Origin: Pseudescherichia sp039594205
Lineage (GTDB): Bacteria; Pseudomonadota; Gammaproteobacteria; Enterobacterales; Enterobacteriaceae
Assembly (NCBI GenBank): GCA_039594205.1
Contig: JBCNNW010000002.1
Coordinates: 62,001 to 126,000, forward strand
Length of the DNA: 64,000 nucleotides
Direction of reading: 5' to 3'
The position numbers were made by a program, and so were the translations under genes. The notes under the pieces are model-generated. The model did not search any database and was not told where the DNA came from. It worked only from the letters and a program-made list of their open reading frames with translations. Below are positions 8,226 through 16,316 of this stretch, piece by piece (the stretch's first letter is position 1; every line of letters starts with the position of its first letter).

Positions 8226-8765
8226 ATGAAAAGTAGCATACAAGAAGGGGGGTTGAGGATATTAACTCCAGGTGAAATAAAACTGGCTGTTTCTCTTTAT
8301 GGCTACAGTATCCGTTATAATAAAGTATGGGTTCACTTAGCGAGCTACCTTCCCTTTAATTTACAGAACCCAGCCCAGGCTATGAGTCCGAATGGTGAAA
8401 TGTGGTTCAGAAAGCCACGATATGAAAATGATTTCTCTAATCCCCGTAATAATGCATTTATAGATGTTCAGCATCTATTCCTTCACGAAATGATGCATGT
8501 CTGGCAACATCAAAGAGGTATGTGGGTGAGAATCAGGGGTGCATTTTCATGGGCCGCAGATTATACTTATGATTTAGATGAAAAGAACTTGCTTGAGTAT
8601 GGGTTAGAGCAGCAGGCAAGTATAGTTAGTGATTATTGGCTATTAAGGAGCTATGGTTTTCAGGGACATAGTAACCTTTATACGCTGAGGAACTATGATC
8701 CAGATGAATCGGTCGTAAGTTTATTGGCAAAATATAAAAAAGTACTAAATAGGTTTCCTTTATGA
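8226..8765 (+). CDS. Putative HExxH zinc-peptidase-like protein, candidate T6SS effector
   Basis: 179 residues. The core is an HEMMHVWQHQ segment: HExxH at 87-91 would bind zinc, and Glu128 in EYGLEQQAS is a candidate third ligand of a gluzincin. There is no signal peptide and no clear membrane segment. From memory, short HExxH proteins of this sort lie beside vgrG in many Enterobacteriaceae and are often labelled type IV secretion protein Rhs. Here no VgrG, PAAR or Hcp gene is nearby. Its stop overlaps the start of a lipoprotein gene (ATGA, 8762-8765), the layout of an effector and its immunity partner. The DNA is much more AT-rich than its neighbours and uses rare codons such as AGG and ATA, pointing to transfer. 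It could also be a domesticated protease-like protein; catalysis is inferred only. Confidence 0.6.
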   Translation: MKSSIQEGGLRILTPGEIKLAVSLYGYSIRYNKVWVHLASYLPFNLQNPAQAMSPNGEMWFRKPRYENDFSNPRNNAFIDVQHLFLHEMMHVWQHQRGMWVRIRGAFSWAADYTYDLDEKNLLEYGLEQQASIVSDYWLLRSYGFQGHSNLYTLRNYDPDESVVSLLAKYKKVLNRFPL

Positions 8766-9121
8766 AAAAGTTAATAGCGTTGCTTCCGTTGTGTTTATTA
8801 TTGGCGGGTTGTCCCGGTGGCCACAGAGAAGGGAAAGAACTGGGTGAATGGAAACCAATAAGCATTAATGCAAATAGAGTTTGCTTTAGCGTTAATTCTA
8901 AAGATGTTTTGAATCGCTACGCGCTAACCTTCCATGAAAATGGATATCAACAATTACTTCTTGGTGATTTTGTTCATCTCTCTTATCCCGATACCTGTTT
9001 TAACGTAGAGCTAAAATCAAATGGTGCTTATGCAGCAAGTTATACTCTGAATAACAAAGTTTATTACTATACGTTTACTATAGGTAATAATGGTAGCGTT
9101 GTTCCAGTAGAAAATAAATAA
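8762..9121 (+). CDS. Lipoprotein, candidate periplasmic T6SS immunity protein
   Basis: 119 residues. It starts with a lipoprotein signal, and the lipobox LAGC puts the acylated Cys at residue 17 before PGG, so the protein should be anchored in the envelope and face the periplasm. The remainder is beta-rich (CFSVNSKD, RYALTFHENGYQQLLLG, YYYTFTIG) with two Cys, possibly a disulfide. It resembles, from memory, the group named putative T6SS immunity periplasmic lipoprotein. Translation is coupled to the HExxH gene by a 4-bp overlap. A role in protecting against that protein is an inference from position and topology. Confidence 0.6.
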   Translation: MKKLIALLPLCLLLAGCPGGHREGKELGEWKPISINANRVCFSVNSKDVLNRYALTFHENGYQQLLLGDFVHLSYPDTCFNVELKSNGAYAASYTLNNKVYYYTFTIGNNGSVVPVENK

Positions 9122-9268
9122 GTGCATGTTCTGCTCCATGAATTCTACCTGGCAGTAGCATGGAAAAGGGATCTCAATAGGGGAGCCTGCACGTAAATCA
9201 AGCAGGGGAGCAGGGCGCAAGCCGCCTAAAAACTTATCTCCAGGCCAACGTAGCGCCTCATCTTGGCT
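9122..9268. other. Non-coding tail of the AT-rich island
   Basis: Between the lipoprotein stop and the aspS promoter the GC content rises again. The reverse strand can be read for about 60 codons without a known family. No T-run terminator is clear. Possibly a relic of the element that brought in the island. Confidence 0.3.
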
Positions 9269-9297
9269 TTGAGTGTCCTGCTGATATCCAGTATAAT
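9269..9297 (+). promoter_or_regulatory. Probable aspS promoter
   Basis: TTGAGT (9269-9274), a 17-bp spacer and a perfect TATAAT (9292-9297) lie about 100 bp upstream of the aspS ATG. Confidence 0.65.
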
Positions 9298-9398
9298 AGC
9301 CCCCTTTTTTCATCCAGTTGTGACAATCAGCTCGCGCTGCGTCGTCGTGGCTGCAAGGCAGGCGACAAACGGCCTGCGGCTAAGTTAAGGGATATCTC

Positions 9399-11171
9399 AT
9401 GCGTACAGAATATTGCGGACAGCTTCGACTGTCCCACGAGGGGCAGCAGGTGACTCTGTGTGGTTGGGTCAACCGCCGCCGCGATCTCGGCAGCCTGATC
9501 TTTATCGATATGCGCGACCGTGAAGGTATCGTGCAGGTGTTCTTCGATCCGGATCGCGCAGATGCGCTAAAGCTGGCCTCTGAACTGCGTAATGAGTTCT
9601 GCATCCAGGTCACCGGCACCGTGCGCCGCCGTGACGATAAAAACATCAACAGCGATATGGCCACCGGCGAGATTGAAGTGCTGGCCTCCGATCTGACCAT
9701 CATCAACCGTTCAGATTCGCTGCCGCTCGACTCCAACCACGTCAACACCGAAGAGGCGCGTCTCAAGTACCGCTATCTGGATCTGCGCCGCCCGGAGATG
9801 GCCAACCGCCTGAAGACCCGCGCGAAGATCACCAGCTTTGTGCGCCGCTTTATGGATGACCACGGCTTCCTCGACATCGAAACTCCGATGCTGACCAAGG
9901 CCACCCCGGAAGGGGCGCGTGACTATCTGGTGCCGAGCCGCGTGCACAAAGGCAAATTCTACGCGCTGCCGCAGTCTCCACAGCTGTTCAAGCAGCTGCT
10001 GATGATGTCCGGCTTTGACCGCTACTACCAGATCGTCAAATGCTTCCGTGATGAAGATCTGCGTGCGGATCGCCAGCCTGAATTTACCCAGATCGACGTT
10101 GAGACCTCCTTCATGACCGCGCCGCAGGTGCGTGAGGTGATGGAGGCGCTGGTGCGTCAGCTGTGGCAGGCCACCATTAACGTGGACCTGGGCGACTTCC
10201 CGGTGATGACCTTTGCCGAGGCCGAGCGCCGCTACGGCTCTGACAAGCCAGACCTGCGTAACCCGATGGAGCTGGTGGACGTTGCTGACCTGTTGAAAAA
10301 CGTTGAATTCGCCGTGTTTGCTGGTCCGGCTAATGATGCCAAAGGCCGCGTGGCTGCCCTGCGCGTGCCGGGCGGCGCTGCCCTGAGCCGTAAGCAGATT
10401 GACGACTACGGCAACTTCATTAAGATCTACGGCGCGAAAGGGCTGGCCTACATCAAGGTCACCGAACGTGCGAAAGGTCTGGAAGGCATCACCAGCCCGG
10501 TGGCGAAGTTCCTGAACGCTGAGATTATTGAAGCGATCCTGGCCCGTACCGGTGCGCAGGATGGCGACATGATCTTCTTCGGCGCGGACAACCGCAAAGT
10601 GGTTGCCGACGCGATGGGCGCGCTGCGCCTCAAGCTGGGTAAAGACCTGAGCATCACTGACGAAAGCAAGTGGGCGCCGCTGTGGGTCATTGACTTCCCT
10701 ATGTTCGAAGAGGATGGCGAAGGCGGCTTGACCGCGATGCACCACCCTTTCACCGCGCCAAGCAACATGACCCCGGAAGAGCTGAAGGCCGCGCCGGAAA
10801 CGGCTATCGCTAACGCCTACGATATGGTCATCAACGGCTATGAAGTGGGCGGTGGCTCCGTGCGTATTCACCGCGGTGAAATGCAGCAGACGGTGTTTGG
10901 CATCCTCGGCATTACCGAGCAGGAGCAGCGCGAGAAGTTCGGCTTCCTGCTCGACGCCCTGAAGTACGGTACGCCGCCGCACGCGGGCCTGGCCTTCGGT
11001 CTCGATCGCCTGACCATGCTGCTGACCGGCACTGATAACATTCGTGACGTGATCGCCTTCCCGAAAACCACCGCCGCCGCCTGCCTGATGACCGAAGCGC
11101 CAAGCTTCGCCAACCAGGCCGCGCTGACCGAGCTGGGTATCGAAGTGATCAAAAAGGCTGAGAATAGCTAA
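9399..11171 (+). CDS. aspS: Aspartyl-tRNA synthetase
   Basis: Class II aminoacyl-tRNA synthetase charging tRNA-Asp in the cytosol. 590 residues, E. coli length, with the N-terminal OB-fold anticodon domain (about 1-105), motif 2 (FRDEDLRADRQPEFTQID, about 216-234), the bacterial GAD insertion domain, and motif 3 (GLAFGLDRLTMLL) near the C terminus. Its TAA shares an A with the nudB ATG, so nudB is coupled behind it. Confidence 0.98.
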   Translation: MRTEYCGQLRLSHEGQQVTLCGWVNRRRDLGSLIFIDMRDREGIVQVFFDPDRADALKLASELRNEFCIQVTGTVRRRDDKNINSDMATGEIEVLASDLTIINRSDSLPLDSNHVNTEEARLKYRYLDLRRPEMANRLKTRAKITSFVRRFMDDHGFLDIETPMLTKATPEGARDYLVPSRVHKGKFYALPQSPQLFKQLLMMSGFDRYYQIVKCFRDEDLRADRQPEFTQIDVETSFMTAPQVREVMEALVRQLWQATINVDLGDFPVMTFAEAERRYGSDKPDLRNPMELVDVADLLKNVEFAVFAGPANDAKGRVAALRVPGGAALSRKQIDDYGNFIKIYGAKGLAYIKVTERAKGLEGITSPVAKFLNAEIIEAILARTGAQDGDMIFFGADNRKVVADAMGALRLKLGKDLSITDESKWAPLWVIDFPMFEEDGEGGLTAMHHPFTAPSNMTPEELKAAPETAIANAYDMVINGYEVGGGSVRIHRGEMQQTVFGILGITEQEQREKFGFLLDALKYGTPPHAGLAFGLDRLTMLLTGTDNIRDVIAFPKTTAAACLMTEAPSFANQAALTELGIEVIKKAENS

Positions 11172-11614
11172 TGGCTTTTAAGTGTCCTGTCTCTGTTCTT
11201 GTCGTGATCTACGCCCAGGACACGAAACGGGTGCTGATGCTACAACGACGCGACGATTCCAATTTCTGGCAGTCGGTTACCGGCAGCCTGGAAGAGGGAG
11301 AAACCGCGCTGCAGGCCGCCGTGCGTGAAGTAAAGGAAGAGGTCGCCATCGATGTTGCAGCAGAGCAGCTGACCTTGATCGACTGTCAGCGCACGGTGGA
11401 GTTTGAAATTTTTATGCATTTACGTCATCGCTATGCGCCGGGTGTTAAGCGCAACACGGAATCGTGGTTCTGTCTTGCGCTACCTCACGAGCGGGAGATC
11501 GTGTTCACCGAGCACCTGACCTACCGCTGGGTCGACGCGGTGGATGCCGCCGCCCTGACTAAGTCGTGGAGCAACCGGCAGGCGATTGAAGAGTTTGTAA
11601 TTAACGCCGCCTGA
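11171..11614 (+). CDS. nudB: Dihydroneopterin triphosphate diphosphatase NudB
   Basis: Nudix hydrolase that removes pyrophosphate from dihydroneopterin triphosphate in folate synthesis. 147 residues. The Nudix box begins GSLEEGETALQAAVREVKEE (about 37-56). The C-terminal half matches E. coli NudB closely (RNTESWFCLALPHE). The N terminus (MAFKCPVS) is slightly different from E. coli (MKDKVYKRPVS). The start overlaps the aspS stop by one base. Confidence 0.95.
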   Translation: MAFKCPVSVLVVIYAQDTKRVLMLQRRDDSNFWQSVTGSLEEGETALQAAVREVKEEVAIDVAAEQLTLIDCQRTVEFEIFMHLRHRYAPGVKRNTESWFCLALPHEREIVFTEHLTYRWVDAVDAAALTKSWSNRQAIEEFVINAA

Positions 11615-11638
11615 GAAGGCGCTTTTGGAGAATTTTTT

Positions 11639-12382
11639 ATGGCAGGTCACAGTAAATGGGCCAACACCAAACACCGCAAAGCGGCACAGGATGCCAAACG
11701 CGGTAAGATCTTTACCAAAATCATTCGTGAGCTGGTAACGGCGGCGCGTCTTGGCGGCGGCGATGCCGGCTCCAACCCGCGTCTGCGTGCGGCAATCGAT
11801 AAAGCGCTCTCCAACAACATGACCCGCGATACCCTGAACCGCGCCATCGCGCGTGGCGTGGGCGGTGATGAAGACGCGAACATGGAGACCATCATCTATG
11901 AAGGTTACGGTCCCGGCGGCACGGCGGTGATGGTTGAGTGTCTCTCTGACAACCGTAACCGTACCGTTGCCGAAGTTCGCCATGCGTTCACTAAAACCGG
12001 TGGTAACCTGGGCACCGACGGCTCCGTTGCCTACCTGTTCAGCAAGAAAGGGGTCATCTCCTTCGAGCAGGGCGACGAAGATGCGATCATGGAAGCGGCA
12101 CTGGAAGCGGGTGCGGAAGACGTCGTGACCTATGATGACGGCGCGATTGACGTCTACACCGCATGGGAAGAGATGGGCGCGGTGCGCGATGCGCTGGAGG
12201 CCGCTGGCCTGAAAGCAGACAACGCTGAAGTATCGATGATCCCCTCCACCAAGGCGGATATGGATGCCGAGACCGCGCCGAAGCTGCTGCGCCTGATCGA
12301 CATGCTGGAAGATTGTGACGACGTGCAGGAGGTTTATCACAACGGTGAGATCTCCGATGAGGTCGCAGCAACCCTCGAATGA
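11639..12382 (+). CDS. yebC: YebC, TACO1-family protein
   Basis: 247 residues, one longer than E. coli YebC because of an added C-terminal Glu. The family (YebC/PmpR, mitochondrial TACO1) begins MAGHSKWANTKHRKAAQD as here. Members have been described as DNA-binding regulators and, more recently, as translation factors that relieve ribosome stalling at proline runs. It lies in the aspS-nudB-yebC-ruvC run, after GGAG at 11625-11630. Confidence 0.95.
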   Translation: MAGHSKWANTKHRKAAQDAKRGKIFTKIIRELVTAARLGGGDAGSNPRLRAAIDKALSNNMTRDTLNRAIARGVGGDEDANMETIIYEGYGPGGTAVMVECLSDNRNRTVAEVRHAFTKTGGNLGTDGSVAYLFSKKGVISFEQGDEDAIMEAALEAGAEDVVTYDDGAIDVYTAWEEMGAVRDALEAAGLKADNAEVSMIPSTKADMDAETAPKLLRLIDMLEDCDDVQEVYHNGEISDEVAATLE

Positions 12383-12415
12383 TGCAGTCTGGATCCGTAA
12401 AACAGGAGGTGCGTG

Positions 12416-12937
12416 GTGTCAATCATTCTCGGTATTGATCCCGGCTCACGCATCACCGGCTACGGCGTGATCCGCCAGGTCGGCAGACAGCTCACCTACC
12501 TTGGCAGCGGCTGTATCCGCACCAGGGTTGACGATCTCCCGTCACGCCTGAAGCTGATTTACGCGGGAGTATCAGAGATCATCACCCAGTTCCAGCCTGA
12601 CTTTTTCGCCATCGAGCAGGTATTTATGGCGAAAAACGCCGACTCGGCGCTAAAGTTGGGGCAGGCGCGTGGGGTGGCGATTGTTGCAGCGGTAAACCAG
12701 GACCTGCCGGTCTTTGAGTATGCCGCCCGCCAGGTCAAGCAGACGGTGGTCGGCATCGGTAGCGCGGAGAAGAGCCAGGTGCAGCACATGGTGCGCACCC
12801 TGCTGAAGCTGCCCGCTAACCCGCAGGCGGACGCCGCCGATGCGCTGGCGATTGCCATAACCCACTGTCATGTCAGCCAAAACGCCATGCAAATGAGTGA
12901 AAAACGGCTCAATCTTGCGCGAGGGCGGTTACGTTAA
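12416..12937 (+). CDS. ruvC: Holliday junction resolvase RuvC
   Basis: Endonuclease that cleaves Holliday junctions brought to it by RuvAB. Two GTG codons are in tandem (12413 and 12416). The second gives MSIILGIDPG with 173 residues as in E. coli and stands 6 nt after AGGAGG (12404-12409), so it is preferred. The catalytic acids are present: Asp8 of GIDPGS, the Glu of AIEQVFM (about 67), and the Asps of ADAADALAIA near 139-142. It is separated from ruvA by a hairpin that is also a LexA site. Confidence 0.96.
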   Translation: MSIILGIDPGSRITGYGVIRQVGRQLTYLGSGCIRTRVDDLPSRLKLIYAGVSEIITQFQPDFFAIEQVFMAKNADSALKLGQARGVAIVAAVNQDLPVFEYAARQVKQTVVGIGSAEKSQVQHMVRTLLKLPANPQADAADALAIAITHCHVSQNAMQMSEKRLNLARGRLR

Positions 12938-12941
12938 TCGA

Positions 12942-12974
12942 AAAAGAGGCTGGATATGTATCCAGCCTTTTTTA
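12942..12974 (+). terminator. Intrinsic terminator of ruvC, coincident with LexA box
   Basis: AGGCTGGATA (12947-12956) and TATCCAGCCT (12959-12968) form a 10-bp stem with a 2-nt centre, preceded by five A and followed by six T (12968-12973). Confidence 0.8.
12950..12965. promoter_or_regulatory. LexA (SOS) operator of ruvAB
   Basis: CTGGATATGTATCCAG is a CTG-N10-CAG palindrome, almost the same as the E. coli ruvAB SOS box as I recall it (CTGGATATCTATCCAG). It lies about 52 bp upstream of the ruvA GTG. Confidence 0.88.
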
Positions 12975-13016
12975 TATCATAGAGAAAAATTTAGCCGATA
13001 GCGCAGGAGCGAAAAC

Positions 13017-13628
13017 GTGATAGGCAGACTCAGAGGCATTATTGTCGAGAAACAACCCCCGCTGGTGCTCTTAGAGACCAACGGCGTAGGCTATGAAGTG
13101 CATATGCCGATGACCTGCTTCTATGAGCTACCGGATGCCGGGCAGGAAGCGATCGTCTTCACCCACTTCGTGGTGCGTGAAGATGCCCAGCTGCTATACG
13201 GCTTTAACAACAAACAGGAGCGCACCCTGTTTAAAGAGCTGATCAAAACCAACGGCGTCGGACCAAAGCTGGCGCTGGCGATCCTCTCCGGCATGTCGGC
13301 GCAGCAGTTTGTCAACGCCGTAGAGCGCGAAGAGCCAGCCGCGCTGGTGAAGCTGCCCGGCATCGGCAAAAAGACCGCCGAGCGCCTGATTGTCGAGATG
13401 AAAGACCGCTTCAAAGGTCTGCATGGCGATCTCTTTACGCCAGCGGCGGATCTGGTACTGACCTCGCCCGCAGGTCCGTCGGCAGACGATGCCGAGCAGG
13501 AAGCGGTTGCCGCCCTGGTGGCGCTGGGTTACAAGCCTCAGGAAGCCAGCCGTATGGTCAGTAAACTGGCACGTCCGGATGCCAGCAGTGAAACACTTAT
13601 TCGTGAAGCGCTACGCGCCGCGATGTGA
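13017..13628 (+). CDS. ruvA: Holliday junction DNA-binding subunit RuvA
   Basis: Binds four-way junctions as tetramers and loads the RuvB motor for branch migration. 203 residues as in E. coli. It has an N-terminal OB fold (MIGRLRGIIVEKQ), helix-hairpin-helix motifs (TNGVGPKLALAIL and LPGIGKKTAERLIVEM) and a C-terminal domain that contacts RuvB. The GTG start is 7 nt after AGGAG (13005-13009). ruvB follows 8 bp later. E. coli has yebB between ruvC and ruvA; it is absent here. Confidence 0.97.
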   Translation: MIGRLRGIIVEKQPPLVLLETNGVGYEVHMPMTCFYELPDAGQEAIVFTHFVVREDAQLLYGFNNKQERTLFKELIKTNGVGPKLALAILSGMSAQQFVNAVEREEPAALVKLPGIGKKTAERLIVEMKDRFKGLHGDLFTPAADLVLTSPAGPSADDAEQEAVAALVALGYKPQEASRMVSKLARPDASSETLIREALRAAM

Positions 13629-13636
13629 GGTAAAGG

Positions 13637-14647
13637 ATGATAGAAGCAGACCGCCTGGTATCAGCAGGCAGCGTTACCCAGGAAGAGATCGTCGATCGCG
13701 CGATCCGTCCTAAGCTGCTCGACGAATACATTGGCCAGCCGCAGGTGCGCTCCCAGATGGAGATCTTTATCCAGGCGGCAAAGCTGCGTGGCGACGCGCT
13801 CGATCATCTGCTGATCTTTGGCCCGCCGGGCCTGGGTAAAACCACGCTGGCCAACATTGTCGCTAATGAGATGGGCGTCAATCTGCGCACCACCTCTGGT
13901 CCGGTGCTGGAGAAGGCGGGGGATCTCGCCGCGATGCTCACCAATCTTGAGCCGCACGACGTGCTGTTTATCGATGAGATCCATCGTCTGTCGCCGGTAG
14001 TGGAAGAGGTGCTCTATCCGGCCATGGAAGATTACCAGCTGGATATCATGATCGGTGAAGGCCCGGCGGCACGCTCGATTAAAATCGACCTGCCGCCCTT
14101 TACGCTGATCGGCGCCACTACGCGTGCAGGCTCGCTGACCTCGCCGCTGCGCGACCGCTTCGGTATCGTGCAGCGCCTTGAGTTCTACCAGGTTGCCGAT
14201 CTGCAGCACATCGTCGGGCGCAGCGCGCGCTTTATGGGGCTGGAGATGAGCGAGGAGGGGGCGCTGGAAGTGGCTCGCCGCTCCCGGGGTACGCCACGTA
14301 TCGCCAACCGCCTGCTGCGGCGCGTGCGTGACTTCTCCGAGGTGAAGCATGACGGGACGATCTCCGTAGACGTGGCCGCTCAGGCGCTGGATATGCTCAA
14401 TGTTGACGCCGAGGGCTTTGACTATATGGACCGCAAGCTGCTGCTGGCGGTGATTGATAAGTTCTTTGGTGGCCCGGTGGGGTTAGATAACCTTGCGGCG
14501 GCTATCGGTGAAGAGCGTGAAACCATTGAAGACGTACTGGAGCCGTTCCTGATCCAGCAGGGCTTTTTACAGCGCACCCCGCGTGGCCGCATGGCGACGG
14601 TAAGAGCCTGGAACCACTTTGGTATAACCCCGCCGGCAATGCCATAA
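13637..14647 (+). CDS. ruvB: Holliday junction branch migration motor RuvB
   Basis: AAA+ ATPase forming hexamers that drive branch migration with RuvA. 336 residues, E. coli length. Walker A is GPPGLGKT (62-69), Walker B is LFIDEIH (about 110-116), the arginine-finger region follows ATTRAGSLTSPLRDRF, and a C-terminal winged helix ends the protein. SOS-induced through the LexA box upstream of ruvA. Confidence 0.98.
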   Translation: MIEADRLVSAGSVTQEEIVDRAIRPKLLDEYIGQPQVRSQMEIFIQAAKLRGDALDHLLIFGPPGLGKTTLANIVANEMGVNLRTTSGPVLEKAGDLAAMLTNLEPHDVLFIDEIHRLSPVVEEVLYPAMEDYQLDIMIGEGPAARSIKIDLPPFTLIGATTRAGSLTSPLRDRFGIVQRLEFYQVADLQHIVGRSARFMGLEMSEEGALEVARRSRGTPRIANRLLRRVRDFSEVKHDGTISVDVAAQALDMLNVDAEGFDYMDRKLLLAVIDKFFGGPVGLDNLAAAIGEERETIEDVLEPFLIQQGFLQRTPRGRMATVRAWNHFGITPPAMP

Positions 14648-14662
14648 GGCATGCCGCGGGTT

Positions 14663-14697
14663 TGTAGCCCCGGTAAGCGTAGCGCCACCGGGGAAAG
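14663..14697. repeat. REP element between ruvB and znuB
   Basis: TGTAGCCCCGGTAAGCGTAG followed by CGCCACCGGGG is a single REP-type palindrome between converging genes. Confidence 0.75.
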
Positions 14698-14700
14698 TGG

Positions 14701-15486
14701 TTATTGCGCCGGTTTCTTCATCATGCTGAAGATAAACAGCACTGCGGCGCAGAGCACCACCGAAGGGCCAGCCGGCGTGTCATAAAACGCCGAGAAGGTC
14801 AGGCCCCCGGTTACCGCGATAACACCTACCGCTACGGCAATGCCGGCCATCTGCTCCGGCGTGCGGGCAAAACGGCGGGCGGTAGCGGCGGGAATAATCA
14901 GCAGGGAAGTGATGATCAGCGCGCCGACAAACTTCATTGCCACACCAATGGTCAGGGCAGTGACCAGCATCAGCAGAAGCTTCACCCGCTGGAGCTTCAC
15001 TCCGTCAACAAAGGCCAGATCCGGGCTAATGGTCATCGACAGCAGGTTGCGCCACTGCCAGCACAGAATTCCGATAACAATCGCTACGCCTGCGGCGAGA
15101 ACGATCAGGTCATCCGGCGTTACCGCCAGCAGATCGCCAAACAGGTAGGCCATCAGGTCGACGCGAATATTCGACATCAGACTTACCACCACCAGACCCA
15201 GCGACAGGGCGCTGTGCGCCATAATGCCCAGCAGGGTATCAATCGCCAGATGCGGGCGCTTCTCCAGCCAGACCAACCCGCCAGCCAGCAGCAGGGTAAC
15301 GGCAATCACCGCGTAGAACGGGTTTACATCCAGCAGCAGGCCGAAGGCGACGCCGAGCAGCGACGCATGGGCGAGGGTATCACCGAAGTAGGACATCCGA
15401 CGCCAGACCACAAAGGAGCCGAGCGGGCCTGCAGCACAGGCCAGCATAATCCCGGCCAGCCAGCCGGGCAGAAGTAGTTCAATCAT
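14701..15486 (-). CDS. znuB: Zinc ABC transporter permease ZnuB
   Basis: Integral membrane subunit of the high-affinity zinc importer ZnuABC. 261 residues as in E. coli, with about seven to nine hydrophobic helices, WRRMSYFGDTLAHASLLG near the N terminus and the family loop SPDLAFVDG. Its ATG overlaps the znuC stop (ATGA, 15483-15486). Confidence 0.97.
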   Translation of the reverse strand: MIELLLPGWLAGIMLACAAGPLGSFVVWRRMSYFGDTLAHASLLGVAFGLLLDVNPFYAVIAVTLLLAGGLVWLEKRPHLAIDTLLGIMAHSALSLGLVVVSLMSNIRVDLMAYLFGDLLAVTPDDLIVLAAGVAIVIGILCWQWRNLLSMTISPDLAFVDGVKLQRVKLLLMLVTALTIGVAMKFVGALIITSLLIIPAATARRFARTPEQMAGIAVAVGVIAVTGGLTFSAFYDTPAGPSVVLCAAVLFIFSMMKKPAQ

Positions 15487-16238
15487 GAGTTTCCATTTCC
15501 CCGGCGCAGTACAATACGGCCCTGTAGATCATGGCGATGATTATGGTTATGGCGATAGATACCCAGCTGTTCAGCACCGCGCGGGCCGAACATGGAGATG
15601 AACTGCGGGTGCGTGGCAACTACCTCCGGGGTACCGGAGCAGCAGATATGGTGGTTAAGACACAGCACCTCATCCGTTTTCGCCATCACCAGATGCAGAT
15701 CGTGGGAGACCATCAGCACGGCACAGTTCAGCTCCTGGCGCAGCTGGTTAATGAGATCGTAGAGTGCCACCTGACCGTTAACATCCACCCCCTGAGTTGG
15801 CTCATCCAGCACCAGCAGCTGCGGTGCGTTGAGCAGGGCGCGGGCCAGCAGCACACGCTGGGTCTCACCGCCAGAGAGCTTCTGCATCGGGGCGTCAATG
15901 AGATGCCCCGCCTGCACCCGCTTCAGGGCGGGTAAAATGTCATCTTTACGCGTACCCGGCCGCAAACGCATAAAGCGGCTGACGGTGAGGGGCAGGGTGG
16001 CATCCAGATGCAGCTTCTGCGGCACATAGCCAATGCGCAACGCCTTGTCGCGCTTGATCGTCCCGGAATCGGCTGCTACCAGGCCCAGTACTACCCGCAC
16101 CAGGGTAGATTTACCTGCGCCGTTCGGACCCAGCAGAGTTAAAATTTTTCCGGGGCGCAGCACCAGCGAAATGTCAGACAGGACGCGGCGTTGGCCGAAA
16201 GAGACGGACACGTTTTCCAGTGATACAAGATTTGTCAT
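15483..16238 (-). CDS. znuC: Zinc ABC transporter ATPase ZnuC
   Basis: Cytoplasmic ATPase of the zinc importer. Walker A GPNGAGKST, signature LSGGETQR, Walker B LLVLDEP and a His-rich tail (IYRHNHNHRHDL) that may sense or bind zinc. The start at 16238 (MTNLVSLENV) gives 251 residues, the E. coli length; the frame runs 17 codons further upstream into the Zur operator and that extension is unlikely to be translated. Confidence 0.96.
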   Translation of the reverse strand: MTNLVSLENVSVSFGQRRVLSDISLVLRPGKILTLLGPNGAGKSTLVRVVLGLVAADSGTIKRDKALRIGYVPQKLHLDATLPLTVSRFMRLRPGTRKDDILPALKRVQAGHLIDAPMQKLSGGETQRVLLARALLNAPQLLVLDEPTQGVDVNGQVALYDLINQLRQELNCAVLMVSHDLHLVMAKTDEVLCLNHHICCSGTPEVVATHPQFISMFGPRGAEQLGIYRHNHNHRHDLQGRIVLRRGNGNS

Positions 16239-16265
16239 AGTGTTTAAGGGCTTGCACAAGTCATA

Positions 16266-16286
16266 GAATGTTATAATATCACATTC
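16266..16286. promoter_or_regulatory. Zur operator in the znuC-znuA divergent promoter
   Basis: GAATGTTATAATATCACATTC is a near-perfect palindrome and agrees with the E. coli znu Zur site (GAAATGTTATAATATCACAC region). It overlaps a TATAAT usable in both directions. Zur with zinc would repress znuCB and znuA together. Confidence 0.88.
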
Positions 16287-16316
16287 CACTCACTTGTTAC
16301 GATGGTTAGTCGCATT

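Noticed and set aside
9711..10982. 423-codon frame on the minus strand
   Set aside because: Antisense to aspS, with no recognisable domain; aspS is certain.
14660..14700. Possible CRISPR-like or attachment-site repeats at REP loci
   Set aside because: Single or paired palindromes of REP type; no spacer array, integrase or direct-repeat pair in the window.
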